Source: Antedon mediterranea (taxonomy: Eukaryota > Echinodermata > Crinoidea > Comatulida > Antedonidae). From it: a stretch of 64,000 nucleotides of DNA. The stretch is from NCBI RefSeq assembly GCF_964355755.1, contig NC_092678.1, forward strand, positions 20,184,922 to 20,248,921. The letters are read 5' to 3'. Shown piece after piece: positions 44,183-56,096 of this stretch. Position numbers and translations under genes: made by a program. Each line of letters starts with the position of its first letter. Position 1 is the stretch's first letter. The notes beneath the pieces are model-generated. The model saw nothing but the letters and a program-made list of their open reading frames with translations. It had not been told where the DNA came from and did not search any database.

Positions 44183-44469
44183 GACATTTTTTAATGAAAC
44201 ATTGAACATAGTGGTATTGAACCAAACTGTTTATACAATAATAATATTATACAATAATATAATATGCATTAAACGTGTACAGGTTAAGATGTATACATTA
44301 ATATTTGTAATGCAATATTTAATATTTAAGATATAGGCCTAGGTGATTTACCTGCAAATTATAATATTGACTTGTGTATGTTACTGTGTTACAGTGATCA
44401 AGTTATTGTAATACTTTCATATTATATATACATATACATATGTTACTATACTACATCCTCTATTCACCA

Positions 44470-44695
44470 GCCCTTATGCCTCTTTTGTTTTATTTCTCCT
44501 TTGTATCTTGTCCAAATACATTCACTTGCACTGATGAAGGGCTAGTGTTGCCCGAAAGCTCTGCTAACTTTTCTGGCTGTTTTACTTTATCGTTTTGATT
44601 TAGCTTTTCGCTTTTTTTTTTGTATCTTCATTGAGATCCAGCCACTGATACCAACAGCATTGTCATTTTTCAGTATTTTGCCTTTGGATTTATAC
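44470..44695 (+). mobile_element. Repeat with hammerhead-like core (plus copy)
   Basis: CTGATGA (44531-44537) is followed by helix II GGGC/GCCC with a seven-base loop, GAAA (44554-44557), a helix III of A-U plus two G-C pairs with a TCT loop, and TA at the expected cleavage position (44565-44566). I find no good helix I. The same family occurs at 31503-31768. Confidence 0.5.
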
Positions 44696-44829
44696 ATATG
44701 CTAGTAATATATAAATTGTTTAAAATATTATATGAAACATGAGTGATCTATAAATGTATAAATTGAAAAATTAAAAAAACTTTTAATTAAAAAAGAATTT
44801 TTAACTTTTACACAATCAGATTGTTCAGA

Positions 44830-45060
44830 TAGCAATTGCATTTTTATTACACTTTTGTTAACATTTTATTATACCATATTTTTCTATGTATTTTTCTAAA
44901 TTTGTTAAATGTCGGTTTTTGTATCGTTCAAGTTGACAGGGGCTGGTCAAGCACATCACAAGATGACAGTTTTATACTTTTGCTTTTCCGCTACTCCCCT
45001 GTTATATGTTTGGTTTTTTTTGCTATGTAGAAAGATTGAAAATAAATAAATAAATAAATA
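44830..45060 (+). mobile_element. Retroelement 3' tail
   Basis: The segment with gacaggggctggtcaagcacatcac ends in ttgaaaataaataaataaataaata, a typical LINE 3' end with a tandem tail. Confidence 0.45.
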
Positions 45061-45099
45061 GATATGTTATCATGAATTAGTATAAGGTGTATGTATAGA

Positions 45100-46488
45100 T
45101 GTATGTTATATTGGTAAATACCGGTCGTTTTCTACATTCCTACCGCATGCAAATAGTTTAGTTTTACCAAATACTGTAATTAGGATTGATTAGATTAGAT
45201 GTATGAAAGTAAAAATGATGATGATGATGATTACTGCCTTTCCGCTGAAAAGTCTGCCGACATTTCCGCTTGGGCTGCTCCGTAAATCTCTTTTACCAGT
45301 TTCTTCCAGTCTGATCTTTCATTGGCTAGTTCTTCTAGTTGTTCGATGTCTTTCTTGGTTTTCAATTTACTCAGGATACTTGATATTTGTGTTCTGCTTA
45401 TAAAGGTTGAGTAGGTCGTTGCTGAGAGTTATTGGTAGGGTGGTTCTCGGTCTTTTTCGAAATTTTTTATTGGTAGTGTTGCTGAAATAATAGCTTATTG
45501 CTGTGTTGGCTGGTGTAAAAATCATAATAATAATAATATCCTGGATTTATATAGCGCCTAATGTAATGAAACAATGTTAATGATGATGAAATAAAAGTGG
45601 GAAACCCACAAAAGACAAAAAAAAATACCTTATAACCAAAAGGATGAACTGGTCTATTGGGTCCTTTCGTTATTTGGACTTTGCTATTAAAAGTAAGAAA
45701 TTTCGTAAAGCTTTTTCTATCTTTTTATAATCCTTTTTCTAGACTAAATGTTCTCAAAAACGGATTTACTTGTAGATGATTTAATTCATATACATTTGAC
45801 TCCACTATTGATATTTTCTGTAATTGTTTATCTTTATTTAAATCCAAAATTATGAAATGTTTGTAATTGGTCCTTGTGGACCTTGAAGATGTTCTTTTTT
45901 TTTTAAACTTACATGGGTTCATCCCACTTTTATTTCCATACATATGTTCTCTTTACTTAATATTTTTCTCTAAACTTTTTCATTTCAATACACTATGCAT
46001 TATTATAACAACAATGTTTGTATTCACCATCTGTTTACATACACCTTTTTTAAAGAGTTTTGTTCATTTGTTTACATATTATCACATTGATTTTTGTTGT
46101 TATCTTTTCCCTTCATAGTTTCCTCTTTTTATACATATTATCTATTATCTATAGGCCTAATACATTTTTATTAGCAAGCTTATTTTTTTTTTACATAGCC
46201 AATTTTTTTCATCTCCATGCATAGTTAATTCATACAAATATAATATATTTTATGTTTAATAAATTCATGTAATTTAACATCTCATATGGATTGTTTATTT
46301 TATTTGTTTTTGGATTTATCTATGCAAACATATTTTCATTTAACAATGCATATTCTTTCTTATACTAACTATTTACTGTAAAAATAATATGTATAAGATG
46401 TTCTTATTTTGGGTTTATGTATAATGTAAATGGCGGTTTCTCCGTTGAATTGAAATAAATAAATACAAAAATTGAAATAGATACTAGA
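45100..46488. other. Repeat-rich intergenic DNA
   Basis: ggatttatatagcgcc (45543-45558) and aatggcggtttctccgttga with an aataaataaat tail (46430-46467) are retroelement-like. A short frame at 45640-45730 ending KSKKFRKAFSIFL looks like a seven-helix receptor tail but has no support upstream. Confidence 0.45.
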
Positions 46489-46832
46489 TTTAAAGATGTA
46501 TTGTCCCCAAAAAACATGAAAATGAAGATTAATTAAATAAGACTTTTGAATTTTTTATTTTGTAGTTTTATTAAAGTTAATCACTTCTATAGAAGAAAAA
46601 CAATATTTTCATTTACAAAATGACAAAATAAATGGTTAAATTTAACCAAAACCCACTGGCTGGCAGCCAATTTGACCATTTGTTTCTTTAAATCACAGTT
46701 TTTATTCAGGTAAATAATTTTTTTAAGATCCAATTTGTTGTCAAAGTGGATAACTATTATGTTACATTAATGGCATATTCAACAAAAAATGTGTTAATAA
46801 TTATATTTTCAGAGGGACAATGCATCTTTAAA
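46489..46832. mobile_element. MITE, 344 bp
   Basis: The inverted ends are TTTAAAGATGTATTGTCCC and GGGACAATGCATCTTTAAA, with one mismatch. The interior is AT-rich and non-coding. Confidence 0.75.
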
Positions 46833-46839
46833 CTTCTTC

Positions 46840-48370
46840 GGTTTGTAATTGTGATACCTAAACAGTGTGTGATTTAAAAAAAATAACAATTAGGCCTATA
46901 GGCCTACTTATCCGGTTTACAGTAATTTAAATAAACTTTAAATAGTTAAAAGCTGCATTTTTTTATTTAATAATTAAGAGTACGATATTTAATTTTTTAA
47001 TATGTATATTGTGAATTGTGTTATGAACACACGTACATGTTTGTATTTTATGTGATAATTATTTTAAAAGAAATTTCGTATGACGTCGTGAGGTGGTTTC
47101 CCGAATGATCGTAAAATCAAAATGGTACTGGATATGACCAACTAGCGTTATTGTCACCAACTAGTCATCAATTCATAGAAGTACTGATGTAGTAGCCTAT
47201 CTGTACGGTGACCATAGGATGTGACCCGAGACATGACTAACTACGACTTTTAGTTGATAGAAGATTGAAAACATTTTGTTAAGAAGAGTTGTACTGTATG
47301 TGGATGTTTATTGAAATTGATGTCAATAATGTTTAAAGGATAGATTTGTGTGTTTGTTTGTGTACTGAATGCAAGGCAAAGTGATTTTAAGAAGGAGAAA
47401 TATTTATGACTATTAGTATTATGTTTGATACATCTGTAATAAAAAAAAAATAATAATACAAATTCATAAATAAAATTCATCATATTGTGATAAGTCAAGT
47501 TGTTATAACAAACACATTTTGTTAATGGAATTTTAAATATATTCATAATGTTTGATTTAAATGTTTTAGTTCAATGCTCATTAGGCCTATTTATAATTTA
47601 TTGTGTTTAAGTAAGTTTATGTTTAAACGATTGTTAGGTCATAGACGAATAATGACTCATCCGTTTTCGGCGCCTGCGCACGTGCATATTTTTTTTTGAA
47701 ACTGTAGACGGGACATTATTTAGATGTACGTCACTGTCCTCATAAATTGAAAGCCACAAAATATTTCCATTTCGTAATATTCCTCTCTCGGCAAGTGGAA
47801 TTGCATAATATAAATGCAACATTATCCGTCAGTTATTGTAATAAATTGTCACTCTGGTTATAAAGATATTTATTTAACAACATCTTTATCCAGGATGATT
47901 ACACAATTGGGTAAATAGAAACCCGTTTTGCATTGTGGTAAGCCTACTGTCTTAAATAAAACAAAAAAAATAAAAAATCAGGAAAAAAAATAGTTTAGTA
48001 AAAAAAAAATGAGATTGATAAAAATTGTTGTGGAATGTTTAATTTCAGTTGGTATAGGTTTTTTAAATATTTGTCAATGTTTATAAAAAATAAAAGTGAT
48101 TGAATCTTCATTCTGATTCTATATCCGGATAAGATACCGTACGCCTACTCATTTGCGCTGTGCATTAATTTGGCGGTTCTATAACATCACACGACGACGA
48201 ATTGGGTATGTTTATTACGTATGAGGCCTACATGATGGCAGCCGGCGTACGAGATATTGCGCAATATGGCCTGCGGGCGTCGATTATTGTGAAATGTTTT
48301 TCAATCAGCGTTCGTGCATGAAATACGTAGGAGGCCTACAATGTGACGTCGACAGTGAGCGCTAGTATCT
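46840..48370. other. AT-rich intergenic DNA
   Basis: No exon or recognisable element found on either strand. Confidence 0.45.
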
Positions 48371-48374
48371 ATAT

Positions 48375-48640
48375 ATAAATTATGGTTAATTCTGACATAG
48401 GCGAGCACAATGCAAAAACTTCGGTACAAATCTCCGCCTTGGATACCTACCTTATCTATCCGAGATGTACCGCGAAACGCAGATTTGATAACATTAGTGT
48501 TCACGCCGACGCTATTGTTCCATATTTATATCTTAGGAAGATATTATAAAGAGTTTTTTAACAACAGTTATGATTTCAACATTAGATTTTCCTCTCAATT
48601 TCAATTCTTCCCGGTCAAAGTAATTTCCGTGTTTAAGATA
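48375..48640. repeat. Dispersed repeat, copy 2
   Basis: It matches 37052-37325. The most conserved part is acaatgcaaaaacttcggta and the following 60 bases. Confidence 0.7.
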
Positions 48641-49673
48641 AGTTCACCTTGCAACAACCTTAGTTTCAAATATTTTCTCTCTTTTAAACACAAGGGAGCA
48701 GTTAAAATAATAGATTTGACCCTAAAGGTGACTGGAAACAGGCACTTCAATACAGTGTCCCTTTGGAAGACAAAAAAAAAATCAGATAGTAGGAGTGGTT
48801 GGCCATTAGTCATAGCCATTTCAGTTTTTTGTTTATTTTAAAACATACCACGCGTGTGTGAAGGTACAGTAGTTAAATTATACTGCAAATTAATAAAGAT
48901 CAAATTAAATATACGTCATAAAGAATCAGAATATATTGTGGGAAATAGTATTATAAAATTACATAGGGAGATTTGATGATAAGACATTTTTCGAGTGAAA
49001 TCTCGATAGCTGAGTTTTATTGAGTAAGCTTGCAGGAATAACTGTAGGCTATCTTCATGTGTCCCGTTAGGACCGAGATGTCTGCCCATGTTGCAAGCCG
49101 TAATGTCTTCTTTCTTGGGCCCACTCTGTTACGGCAGTTTCAAAAGATGATTAAATTAAATAATGTATTAATAATTATTAGGATGGTATTCATTTGAATA
49201 AACGCCTCTCCAATAAAACATCACTTTGAATAATAAACCCAACCCCCCCCCCCCCCAACCCAACTATCTAATAAACGTCCATCCACATATTTATAATAAC
49301 AAAATTATACTATTTGTAGTAGAATTCACCGCACTGTTATCTACAATTTACCAAGCATTTGTTATTCTTTTTTAGCACTTTTCATATCTATTAGAGGATT
49401 TCATTTGATTATAAATGTTACCATATTATTAAAACTAAAAAATTTAACATATATCCCTCGAATAAGCACCTCTACTCCCTCAAATGACCTCCGCCTCCCC
49501 AAAGGGCCCGCTACCAAACAATAAAAACTATACTTTAAAATGTTATTAATCATCTAAAACACTGTGAAACAAAGTAGTTTAGTTTTACGAATGTCAAGCA
49601 TTTTCAATAATGGTAACCGACAGAAAACGTATAAGGAGAACATTATCATTCCGAGAACCATCGTCTACACATC

Positions 49674-49710
49674 CTAGAGGGGGAGCGAGCGAAGCGAGCT
49701 CACCCTCTAG
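49674..49710. repeat. 37-bp hairpin, second copy
   Basis: Arms CTAGAGGGGGAGC and GCTCACCCTCTAG (one mismatch) enclose the loop GAGCGAAGCGA, the reverse complement of the loop at 11349-11359. Confidence 0.75.
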
Positions 49711-50024
49711 TAATATTAATTACACATGATCTATGAGTCGAGTGAGTAAAATGAATAATAATATACGGCAAGTACAGGCCAGTATATTTATACTACTGTA
49801 TTAAATATAGGGCTTAATTAATAATCATAATTCGTATTGCCTTGCTTTAGGCCTAGCAGACTATATAAACCGTTATTTCCAAGTTTGCGCGTTTGGTGAA
49901 GACCACTGTCAATATAGAAAAGCTCAAAGAAATGAGCATTGTTGGGCCAATGACGTAAAACAAATAAATGGATTTGGTAACATATGGTACTTAAAACAGG
50001 TCAATAATATATATACTTTTATTT

Positions 50025-50452
50025 CAAATTTTAAACAAAGGTTTACATACATTGAACGACAGTAATTCTATGAAGATACTAGGCTACACTCTAAGCTCCA
50101 ATATTACAAACACATTAAATATAATTTTGGAATTGAAGAATATCTAAATAAAGTAACACATTACAAACATAGACAAATTATGAATAAGATAAGACTAGGA
50201 ATATTAGAATTAGAAATTGAAAAAGGAAGATGGAATTGTATAGATAGAAATGAAAGATTATGCAAATTATGTGCTTTACAAGCAGTTGAAGATGAATATC
50301 ATTTCACTTGTGTCGGTCCATTTTATTCAGATATTAGAACTAAATATATGTTTTCCTTTTATACAAACAACCCAACTAAATTAAAATATACTTATCTTAT
50401 GTCTACTACAAATACTGATCTTATTTGGAAAATATTAATTGTTTTCATTTAA
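50025..50452 (+). pseudogene. LINE C-terminal fragment with zinc-binding motif
   Basis: After a frame break near 50070 the sequence reads KLQYYKHIKYNFGIEEYL, then LGILELEIEKGRWN, RNERLCKLC and EDEYHFTC. This is the zinc-binding tail found after LINE reverse transcriptases. The remaining parts are missing. Confidence 0.7.
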
Positions 50453-50782
50453 ACGTAGAATAGAATTTTAAAGCGCACTCAAATCATATTTATTTAACTA
50501 ATATTACATTGTATATTATTTGGGCCAAACGCCATATATAATAAATGTTTCTTGGATTTCCAAGAAAAAAGAAGAAGAATAATAATTAAACATTTTAAAT
50601 TAAAGTTAACACATTATTTCTTACGGATTTTTTTTTCCTAAGGAATAATAAATAATAATAAAGTATCATATTATGTATATATTATGCTGAATTATAAACA
50701 TCATAGGCACGAAACAAAATTACCGACATCAACCTCGTCACTATCATCATTAGCGACATAAACCTCGTCACTATCATCATTA

Positions 50783-51051
50783 AAGCCTGGTTTCCATAAA
50801 ATCGCTACACGACAGAGATTCTATGGAAACACTGGAATTTATCGGCGGAGATCTAGTACGCGAGAGCGCTAAATATTTTTTGGTAGGCGCGGCCTACGCG
50901 TATACGATTCATCGCCGACAAAATCGGCAAAGTTGAACATGGTTGAACTTTGCCGATTTGACTGCGATGAATCGGAGAGCCTTCCCGATAGCGTCGGCGA
51001 CATCTGCGAGTGTAGCGATTTTAATGGAAACGCTGTAACGATTTTAATGGA
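50783..51051. mobile_element. MITE, about 270 bp
   Basis: The ends tggtttccataaaatcg and cgattttaatggaaacca are inverted. A long inner palindrome (cgattcatcgccgac...gatgaatcg and tcggcaaagttgaaca/tgttcaactttgccga type) fills the centre. Confidence 0.75.
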
Positions 51052-51418
51052 AACCATATTTTTAGTGACAGCATTTAATTATATTTTGGTACTTTAAAAG
51101 TTCCTGTGTCTGATTTAATATGAGGCTTAAATAGGCATTTATTTTTTTAATTGGTTTATACTTTCGGTATCTTTTATTCATCAAGTATATACATAAAACA
51201 ATTCATGGCAGTATAAACTGAATTGCGAACTAAGTAGTTAAATACATTATACAAAATATACAGAATTAAACAAAATGAGCAAAATGAGGATTAATACAAT
51301 AGTTAAGTCACGGTAAATATTATGTGTGTATTGTTTTGTTTGTGTTTTTCTGCCAAGAAAACAATTATCATTATATAGGCTCATTACGTATGAATGACTT
51401 AAATCGAATCTGAATCTA

Positions 51419-51800
51419 TTTGAACGAAGGCACACTGTAGAGTAGGCCTAATAGACAATATTTGAACGAAGGCCCACTGTAGAGTAGTAGGCCTAATAGA
51501 CAATATTTGAACGAAGGCCCACTGTAGAGTAGGCCTAATAGACAATATTTGAACGAAGGCCCACTGTAGAGTAGGCCTAATAGACAATATTTGAACGAAG
51601 GCCCACTGTAGAGTAGGCCTAATAGACAATATTTGAACGAAGGCCCACTGTAGAGTAGGCCTAATAGACAATATTTGAACGAAGGCCCACTGTAGAGTAG
51701 GCCTAATAGACAATGTTTGAACGAAGGCCCACTGTAGAGTAGGCCTAATAGACAATAATTTGAACGAAGGCCCACTGTAGAGTAGGCCTAATAGACAATA
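51419..51800. repeat. 42-bp minisatellite, nine copies
   Basis: Nine nearly identical units start tttgaacgaaggcccactgt and end taatagacaata; one copy is 3 bases longer and one 1 base longer. The unit length is divisible by three, so long minus-strand frames arise and should not be read as genes. Confidence 0.95.
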
Positions 51801-52409
51801 TTTCAGACTTAACAGTTATTTTTAGTTTTTATTTTGTTTTCCATAATTTGAAGTTATGTGTAGGCCTACCGTTAAATTTCATTTTGAGAAACCAATGATG
51901 TGTACTCGACTTCTTCATTGTTATGTTTCAATAAAGAAGTGCCTCATCATCAGCCTCATGTTTACGGAATGTAGAATTCCCTCTTTTTATGAATTGTCAA
52001 GAATATCAATATATGGCCTGATGTGTAGACTTAAGCAAAAATATTTTAATCTCAACGATTATAAGCAACGTCTTAGTTAAGTCGAAGATGCTCTCCAGAT
52101 GGAATGCCATCCTGAGATGGTAGTAATTTTGTTTATTTTATTTATTTCATTTATATGTAATTTACTTTCTATGGACCAGTCCGAAATAAAAGATTGAATG
52201 AATGAATGAATATTCTTATTAAATTCTAGCATTGATTAGTAGGTTTATTAAGGTTAATGTTTCATGGCTTTCACAAGCGCCTTGAGCACTTTAGTGGATA
52301 TGTGCGCTGTATACATATCTTATTTCATTTATCTTTTTATTTCGGAATATCATGGTGACATAATAATTATATCCATAGCAAAAGAGAGAAAAAAAAATCT
52401 TAATCTAAC

Positions 52410-52470
<61 letters not shown>
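52410..52470. repeat. (ATT)n microsatellite
   Basis: About twenty uninterrupted trinucleotide units. Confidence 0.95.
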
Positions 52471-52732
52471 GGCAATAAAATGAACGCATATATATCTGGT
52501 CAAAACTGAACATTGCGTGTAGGAGGCCTAGGCCTACTACTCATCATACACCCACACGTCCACGTGACTATTCATACATCCATCCGCGTCCAATCTCGCT
52601 CGTTGGTGGACGTGCGTACATGTATGCACGGCCGGACGTACGATCGAGTACACGACGTCACACCAGAATGTGGTGGCGCTATACGATGGCTCTGTTTATT
52701 AAAAGCTGCAGCAAATGTATCATCGAAAAGTG

Positions 52733-55084
52733 TGTAGCCCAAAGATCGTATAGCGCCACGTAGTGGCGCAAGATATGGAACTGACGCTCAAAAAATGATA
52801 ATTCCATGGGCAGCCATTCCGGCAAGCGGATTACCCAGTAGGCAATGCGGCACGCCACCAAATCAATGAAAACAAATAGGATTTACATCTACGCGATAAA
52901 CAGTACGACTTTATTTTATCTTTCGCGTCAAAATGAAAGAACATCTATATAAAATTCGATTATATAAATTTACTCCATTTGATATTACACTTACATATGC
53001 GTATATCACTGTCCAACCTCAAACGGCTACAGAATAAACACTGACTGTATGAAGGACGAATTTTGTAGGCAGTCGGTTGAGGCATAGTTATAAATAGTGT
53101 CGCGGGGCGCAGCGCGATGCTACGCACTTCACGCCCAAGGTCGGCCGCGTTTGGCCTAGGCTGGGATGATGGCTTAGTTTATGTGCGAGAGAAGCATTTT
53201 TTTGGAGATGAATTGTAATAATTGCCAAATATATTGTCCAAAACTGTCTTTTTAATTTAAAAAAAAAAAAAAAATTAATGGGCAGGGGGATGTTCTTTCC
53301 CCTGTTCGGACCCTCTCTTTCTATTTTGTGTGCTTCAGGCCTACAAAGTTATTTCATTGCAAGGGGAATTTTACTACGATCTGCCACAACTGTAGTATAC
53401 TGTACAAACATTACTAGATACAAAAACAATTGTTACATTTTTTTAATTTCAAAAAAGTAAAAGTATTAAATATTAATTTTAAAAATTCATAATCATAATT
53501 TGTTCTTTTCAACCCACTTTTATTAGCTCAACTTTCAATATTACAGACAGGATTAAAATGCAATAAAAATACTGAAAAATCTCACTTTATACAATATTAA
53601 TAAATAATGATGGAATAATTAAATACACTCAATAAATAAATTACGAATGTATGGTTTTAGCCTTCTTAAATACAAGGAAAATTCTATTATTTTGATTTCT
53701 TGTATTACAAAAGAAGCCAATAGGCCTAAACAACAGTACTGATAATAACTGAATTCTGGTTATTTCCTTTCACTTAAAAGTATGAGGTGTGTGAAAATAG
53801 TGATTTTATTTGTAATCCCATAGGATACTGCTCCTTTTCAAGAATCAAAAATATAAACTATTATTACTATTGAAATATAATTGTCCATCAGTTCTGGCCT
53901 TTGTATTTAATTCTTGTGTAAAATACCACTTTGCACTCAATCATCTATCTTCTCAATTTTACAGTATGATGACAGACTTATATCTTTCTGAAATAGGGAA
54001 AAATATATCATTAAATTATTAGGTCACTTTTCGAACTGTTACATAATCATTTGATTACTTATTATAGTATTTTAAAATACTATACATTTTTAAATTCAAA
54101 ACAAAAGTCAATATACTATTTATTAATAATTGTAAGTATTCAAAAATGTTTACATTAATTAACTAAATAAATATGAGGATCAAATTTATAATTTAAATTT
54201 ATTAAATAAAAAAAACAAACAATTCATTCATTCATAATAACATTTATTTCTTATCATTTCAAAGTAAACAAAATAACAATTTAAATATAAATAATTAAGA
54301 GGCAACACCCAGAAAGTAATAACATTTGGAGGTTTCCCTCCAAAAAAACTTGTGACGGGTAGCCAGTTAAGAAATTGTAATCATATTGGAGTTTAAACAA
54401 ACAGAAACAAAACAAGACAAACAAACATGTAAAGCAAGACAACGACAAATTAACAACAATAACAACATCCTCACGATTTTTGATTTCATTACATTTAATT
54501 ATTTCTGTTAATGTTATTATTAATAAAACGCTATATTGTCTTGTACATTTTTATTAAAAATTCCTAATTCCCGAACAGCTTCAGTTTTTTTCTTAATCTT
54601 CCATCCATCCAAGCCTTGTTTGATCCATCTATCATCAAGACGCCAATCAATATCATTCATCTCCCAGACTTTTTTTTATTAATCATACTAACTAAACTAG
54701 GCCTAGTATTCGGCATTAAATATGCCCAGGCCTACTACTACTAGTACTAGGCCCTAGATCGGATTGCGCAGAGAAACGCCTGCCTGAACTAAATTTAAAC
54801 AACAATTTAATAATTTTGTTAATGTTTACTAACAAAAAAATATATATTCTAAAAACTTACCACTACAATTTACCCAATACAACACGAGAAAACTTCCCGA
54901 ACAAACAATAACACGTCACACGTGGATGTGGTTCAATGGTTTATTATACACTTCCGGGGTATGTGATCGCGTAACTTGCTTGCCGGAATGGCTGCCCATG
55001 GAATTTCACTCATGCGCAGTGTATAAGAGATAGGAGTTCCCTATCTTGCGCCACTTCGTGGCGCTATAGTATCTTTGGTGTAGC
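52733..55084. mobile_element. Possible inverted-repeat element, 2.35 kb
   Basis: The arms of about 100 bases are inverted copies: aaagatcgtatagcgccac with aattccatgggcagccattc and ccggcaagc on the left, gcttgccgg, gaatggctgcccatggaatt and ggcgctatagtatcttt on the right. Between them I see only AT-rich DNA and no coding frame of substance. The right arm ends just 80 bases before receptor C exon 1. Confidence 0.55.
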
Positions 55085-55162
55085 CGCGCCTAGGAGGAGA
55101 AAGACGTGCTTGTTGCAGAGAGAGTGCTATTTTAATTTAATGTAATGCTAGACTTATACTAA

Positions 55163-55249
55163 ATGGCATTGTCTTATTGCACTATTATATTTATATTTAT
55201 CCAATCATCAATAATTATAGTCAATTCAAGTCCAGTTGTTCAAATTAAG
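55163..55249 (+). CDS. Receptor C exon 1, signal peptide
   Basis: ATG opens 29 codons with a hydrophobic core (TIIFIFIQSSIIIV) and the end NSSPVVQIK, then a gtaggt donor in phase 0. Length, end motif, phase and donor equal exon 1 of receptors A and B. The rest of the gene is not in the window; a 7.8-kb retrotransposon sits in the intron that follows. Confidence 0.6.
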
Positions 55250-55254
55250 GTAGG

Positions 55255-55520
55255 TGTATAAAACCCACTATGACTCTAGGCCTAGCCTAGGCCTAGGCCT
55301 AGTAGCCTAGGCCTAGCCCTAGGCCTACTACACTACTACTACTCAGTCTAGGCCTACCTTACCTACTAATAAGTAGCTAGCTAGGCGTGGCTAGCGTACT
55401 GGAACGGAGTACAGTACAGTGTAACTGTAGGCTATAGGCTCAAGTTAGTGGCTAAAAAGGCCTAGCTAGCTAGGACTAGGTAGCTACCTACAGTAGGCCC
55501 CTAGATAGTAGTACTGTACT
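55255..55520. repeat. Cluster of CTAGGCCTAG-type motifs
   Basis: Dense runs of ctaggcctag, agctagctagg and actactact follow exon 1 of receptor C. The aggcct core is scattered over the whole window but nowhere as dense. Confidence 0.7.
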
Positions 55521-55566
55521 AGGTATGTGGGACTGAGTTGACTGTCGGTGTCACCAAGTTTGATAT

Positions 55567-55864
55567 TGTTGTGATTTTAGGTCGGTGCTGGAATGGCCTG
55601 ATAATGAAAGCTACTAGGCTTACCTTAGCAGTCCCGCTTGTCCTAAATCACACAAGTATCCGAAAGCAGTAAATCCAAATATCTTGGTCAATTCCGGTTG
55701 TGTCCGTTTCTCCTTGGTTCCTGCTTCGAATAGATCGGTTCGGCCGGCGTCGAGGCCTCACGTTAACATTTGCATACCCCCTGTATGCAAATCAAGGTAT
55801 CGGGGCGACGCCCTCGTTCGGTCGGAGGGGTGGTCTGTTTACCCAGCGGGCGCCGTTCACAACA
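55567..55864 (-). repeat. 3' LTR of the gypsy element
   Basis: This 298-bp repeat is identical to 63067-63364 at an offset of exactly 7500 bases. It contains an inverted pair of octamer-like motifs (ATTTGCATA at 55768-55776, TATGCAAAT at 55784-55792). Confidence 0.95.
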
Positions 55865-55872
55865 CTCCTCCC
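55865..55872 (-). other. Polypurine tract
   Basis: On the minus strand GGGAGGAG lies directly before the 3' LTR, as expected for the plus-strand primer. Confidence 0.75.
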
Positions 55873-56096
55873 GTGTTTGAAAAGCGGGCACCCCGTCCTG
55901 GGTCCACCTCGGGGGTAAACCAGGTGATTTTCGTACGTGAAAAAATACCCGATACCCGTAGCTATGTAGACTGCTCCCAACGATCTCTTCAGATAGTCAA
56001 TGGCCGTGGGACATGCCGGTAGCACCGTCCCCTGCTTCCGTCAGCAAACGGCACCTGGTCCCTGTCTGAGAGAGAAGAGAAAATAAACGCGAGTAC

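Noticed and set aside
44521-44575. Complete, active hammerhead ribozyme
   Set aside because: The core is present but helix I cannot be formed from the adjacent sequence in either copy, so only a hammerhead-like core is claimed.
45640-45730. Short frame resembling the cytoplasmic tail of a seven-helix receptor
   Set aside because: Only about 20 residues fit. No membrane segments are found upstream in any frame.
51399-51775. Two overlapping minus-strand frames of 118-119 codons with repeated residues
   Set aside because: They are translations of the 42-bp minisatellite. No start context, splice sites or similarity support a gene.
51419-51800. CRISPR array
   Set aside because: The units are directly adjacent without unique spacers, and the DNA is plainly eukaryotic.
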